Of a stretch of 5,080 bases of DNA, positions 3,828-5,080 are shown piece by piece; position 1 is the stretch's first letter; each line of letters opens with the position of its first letter. Source of the stretch: Cocleimonas sp. GTDB taxonomy: Bacteria; Pseudomonadota; Gammaproteobacteria; Thiotrichales; Thiotrichaceae. The stretch is taken from contig JAGLDQ010000042.1 of assembly GCA_023145535.1 (NCBI GenBank), positions 1 to 5,080 of the forward strand, given 5' to 3'. The position numbers were made by a program, and so were the translations under genes. The notes beneath the pieces are model-generated. The model worked only from the letters and a program-made list of their open reading frames with translations, did no database searches and was not told the DNA's origin.

Positions 3828-5080
3828 ATGAGCGAAAATAAACAAACATCCATTTTCAAACTCCCTCAGTTCAACCGTTGGAGTCTCCCCATTGTCTTTA
3901 TTGCCCTGTTAATGGCATTGCCTGTGATCGTCATCGGCAGTTTTGTTCTCCAAAGTACCAATGATAACTGGCAGCATTTAGTTGATACCTTATTGAATGA
4001 GTACATTCTTAACTCATTGATTCTCATGCTCGGTGTTAGTGTTGGTGTACTGAGCATGGGGATTATCACCGCATGGCTCACCAGCATGTGTGACTTTCCT
4101 GCTCGGCGCTTATTTTCATGGGCTTTATTGCTGCCTTTAGCTATTCCCGCTTATATTATCGCCTACACTTATACGGGCTTATTTGATTTTGCAGGGCCGA
4201 TACAAACCCAATTACGGGATTGGTTTGGTTGGGGCTATAAAGATTACTGGTTTCCAGAAATTCGCTCAATGGGGGGCGCGATGCTTATGTTATCGCTCGT
4301 GCTGTATCCCTATGTTTATATGATGGCGCGCGCGGCTTTTTTAGAGCAGTCTTTATGCGTCTTAGAAGTCAGTCGCACATTGGGTAATTCTGTTTTAAGT
4401 AGCTTTTTTCGGGTTGCCTTACCCCTTGCGCGCCCTGCCATTATCACAGGATTGTCCTTAGCCTTAATGGAAACCTTGGCAGATTTTGGCACGGTGCAGT
4501 ATTTTGGTGTTAATACCTTTACCACGGGTATTTTTCGTACATGGTTTGGCATGGGTGATGGGAATACGGCGGCACAACTATCCGCCTTATTACTCTTTTT
4601 TGTCTTTGCTTTGATTATGCTAGAACGCTGGTCACGTAGACGGGCTAAATTTCATCATACCAGTAACAAATACACCGCGATTAAGCGCTTTAAGCTTACC
4701 AATAAACAGGCAACACTCGCCTTTATTGCCTGCTTTTTACCTGTCTTTTTCGGTTTTTTATTACCCGCAGGGCAATTATTAGTGTGGACAATCACCACCG
4801 CCGAAGAAAGCATTGATCGTGCTTTCTTTGTGTTGGTTGGTAATAGCTTATTCTTAGCCGCATTGACTGCCCTTATTGCCGTTGTTATTGCACTTTTCCT
4901 AGGCTATGGCAAACGCTTAATAAAATCACCTATCGTTGATGCCAGTGTCCGCATTTCCTCGCTCGGTTATGCCGTTCCAGGCACTATTATTGCGGTTGGC
5001 GTACTCATTCCCTTTGCTTGGGTAGATAACAGTATTGATCATTGGATGCGCGAAACCTTTGATATTTCAACAGGTTTACT
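3828..5080 (+). CDS. Ferric iron ABC transporter permease (FbpB/SfuB type), partial at right edge
   Basis: This is the inner-membrane channel of a binding-protein-dependent importer, most likely for ferric iron. The first 417 codons are in view and the frame is open at the window end; family members have about 500-560 residues. Helices are visible at about residues 18-42, 60-84, 95-120, 148-171, 203-222, 248-266 and three more after residue 285, in the two-halved layout where one chain carries both permease domains. The first EAA loop, contacting the ATPase, is EVSRTLGNSVLSSFFRVALP (180-199), followed by ARPAI. The second loop is past the edge. ATG 3828 is the only ATG in the frame after the TAA at 3771-3773. 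The ribosome site is weak (CGGG at 3813-3816), which may matter with the structured leader. A Fur box upstream supports iron. No binding-protein gene precedes it. Thiamine or sulfate permeases share this fold but fit less well. Confidence 0.85.
   Translation, partial: MSENKQTSIFKLPQFNRWSLPIVFIALLMALPVIVIGSFVLQSTNDNWQHLVDTLLNEYILNSLILMLGVSVGVLSMGIITAWLTSMCDFPARRLFSWALLLPLAIPAYIIAYTYTGLFDFAGPIQTQLRDWFGWGYKDYWFPEIRSMGGAMLMLSLVLYPYVYMMARAAFLEQSLCVLEVSRTLGNSVLSSFFRVALPLARPAIITGLSLALMETLADFGTVQYFGVNTFTTGIFRTWFGMGDGNTAAQLSALLLFFVFALIMLERWSRRRAKFHHTSNKYTAIKRFKLTNKQATLAFIACFLPVFFGFLLPAGQLLVWTITTAEESIDRAFFVLVGNSLFLAALTALIAVVIALFLGYGKRLIKSPIVDASVRISSLGYAVPGTIIAVGVLIPFAWVDNSIDHWMRETFDISTGL

Noticed and set aside
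3866..4552. Two - strand open frames (3866-4087 and 4316-4552) inside the permease gene
   Set aside because: They are antisense to clear membrane helices and the EAA loop and show no protein-family features.

Overview
The window suggests a gammaproteobacterium of fairly low GC content (roughly 40-43 percent by eye). The guanylate kinase, dethiobiotin synthetase and periplasmic DUF1007 protein all read like gammaproteobacterial family members, and signal sequences, a Fur-like operator and a Gram-negative-style iron permease agree. I cannot name the genus from sequence alone. All seven supported genes lie on the + strand. I see no tRNA, rRNA, insertion sequence or CRISPR array.

Layout. Positions 1-103 are the edge of an upstream region with no gene I can confirm. 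At 104-682 is a short, single-membrane-segment signal peptidase I with a TTG start, overlapped by a bioD-type dethiobiotin synthetase (669-1319). After a gap of about 100 bases comes a tight three-gene set: a 58-residue membrane protein (1422-1598), a divergent HupE/UreJ-like six-helix membrane protein joined to it by an ATGA overlap (1595-2146), and a secreted DUF1007 (ZevA-like) protein (2165-2716). The last two families are both linked to transition-metal uptake, so the set looks like a small metal-import module. A 201-base intergenic region (2717-2917) holds phased GGTTTAAAC-like repeats and a 10-bp hairpin before gmk, guanylate kinase (2918-3535).

The second large intergenic region (3536-3827) is the richest part of the window. 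A 78-nt imperfect palindrome starts just after gmk. A good Fur-box match (14 of 19) overlaps the -35 of a plausible promoter, and a 71-nt imperfect hairpin would lie in the 5' leader. These precede an FbpB/SfuB-type ferric iron ABC permease (3828 onward) that runs off the right edge. The operator fits an iron-repressed transport gene.

The genes mostly serve separate housekeeping roles (protein export processing, biotin synthesis, GMP phosphorylation) interspersed with two metal-related transcription units. The most interesting features are the HupE-like/DUF1007/small-protein module, in which canonical nickel-binding residues are missing and a predicted N-terminal His-Phe-His appears on the secreted partner; the structured, Fur-controlled leader; and three copies of the rare palindrome GTTTAAAC, all outside supported genes.
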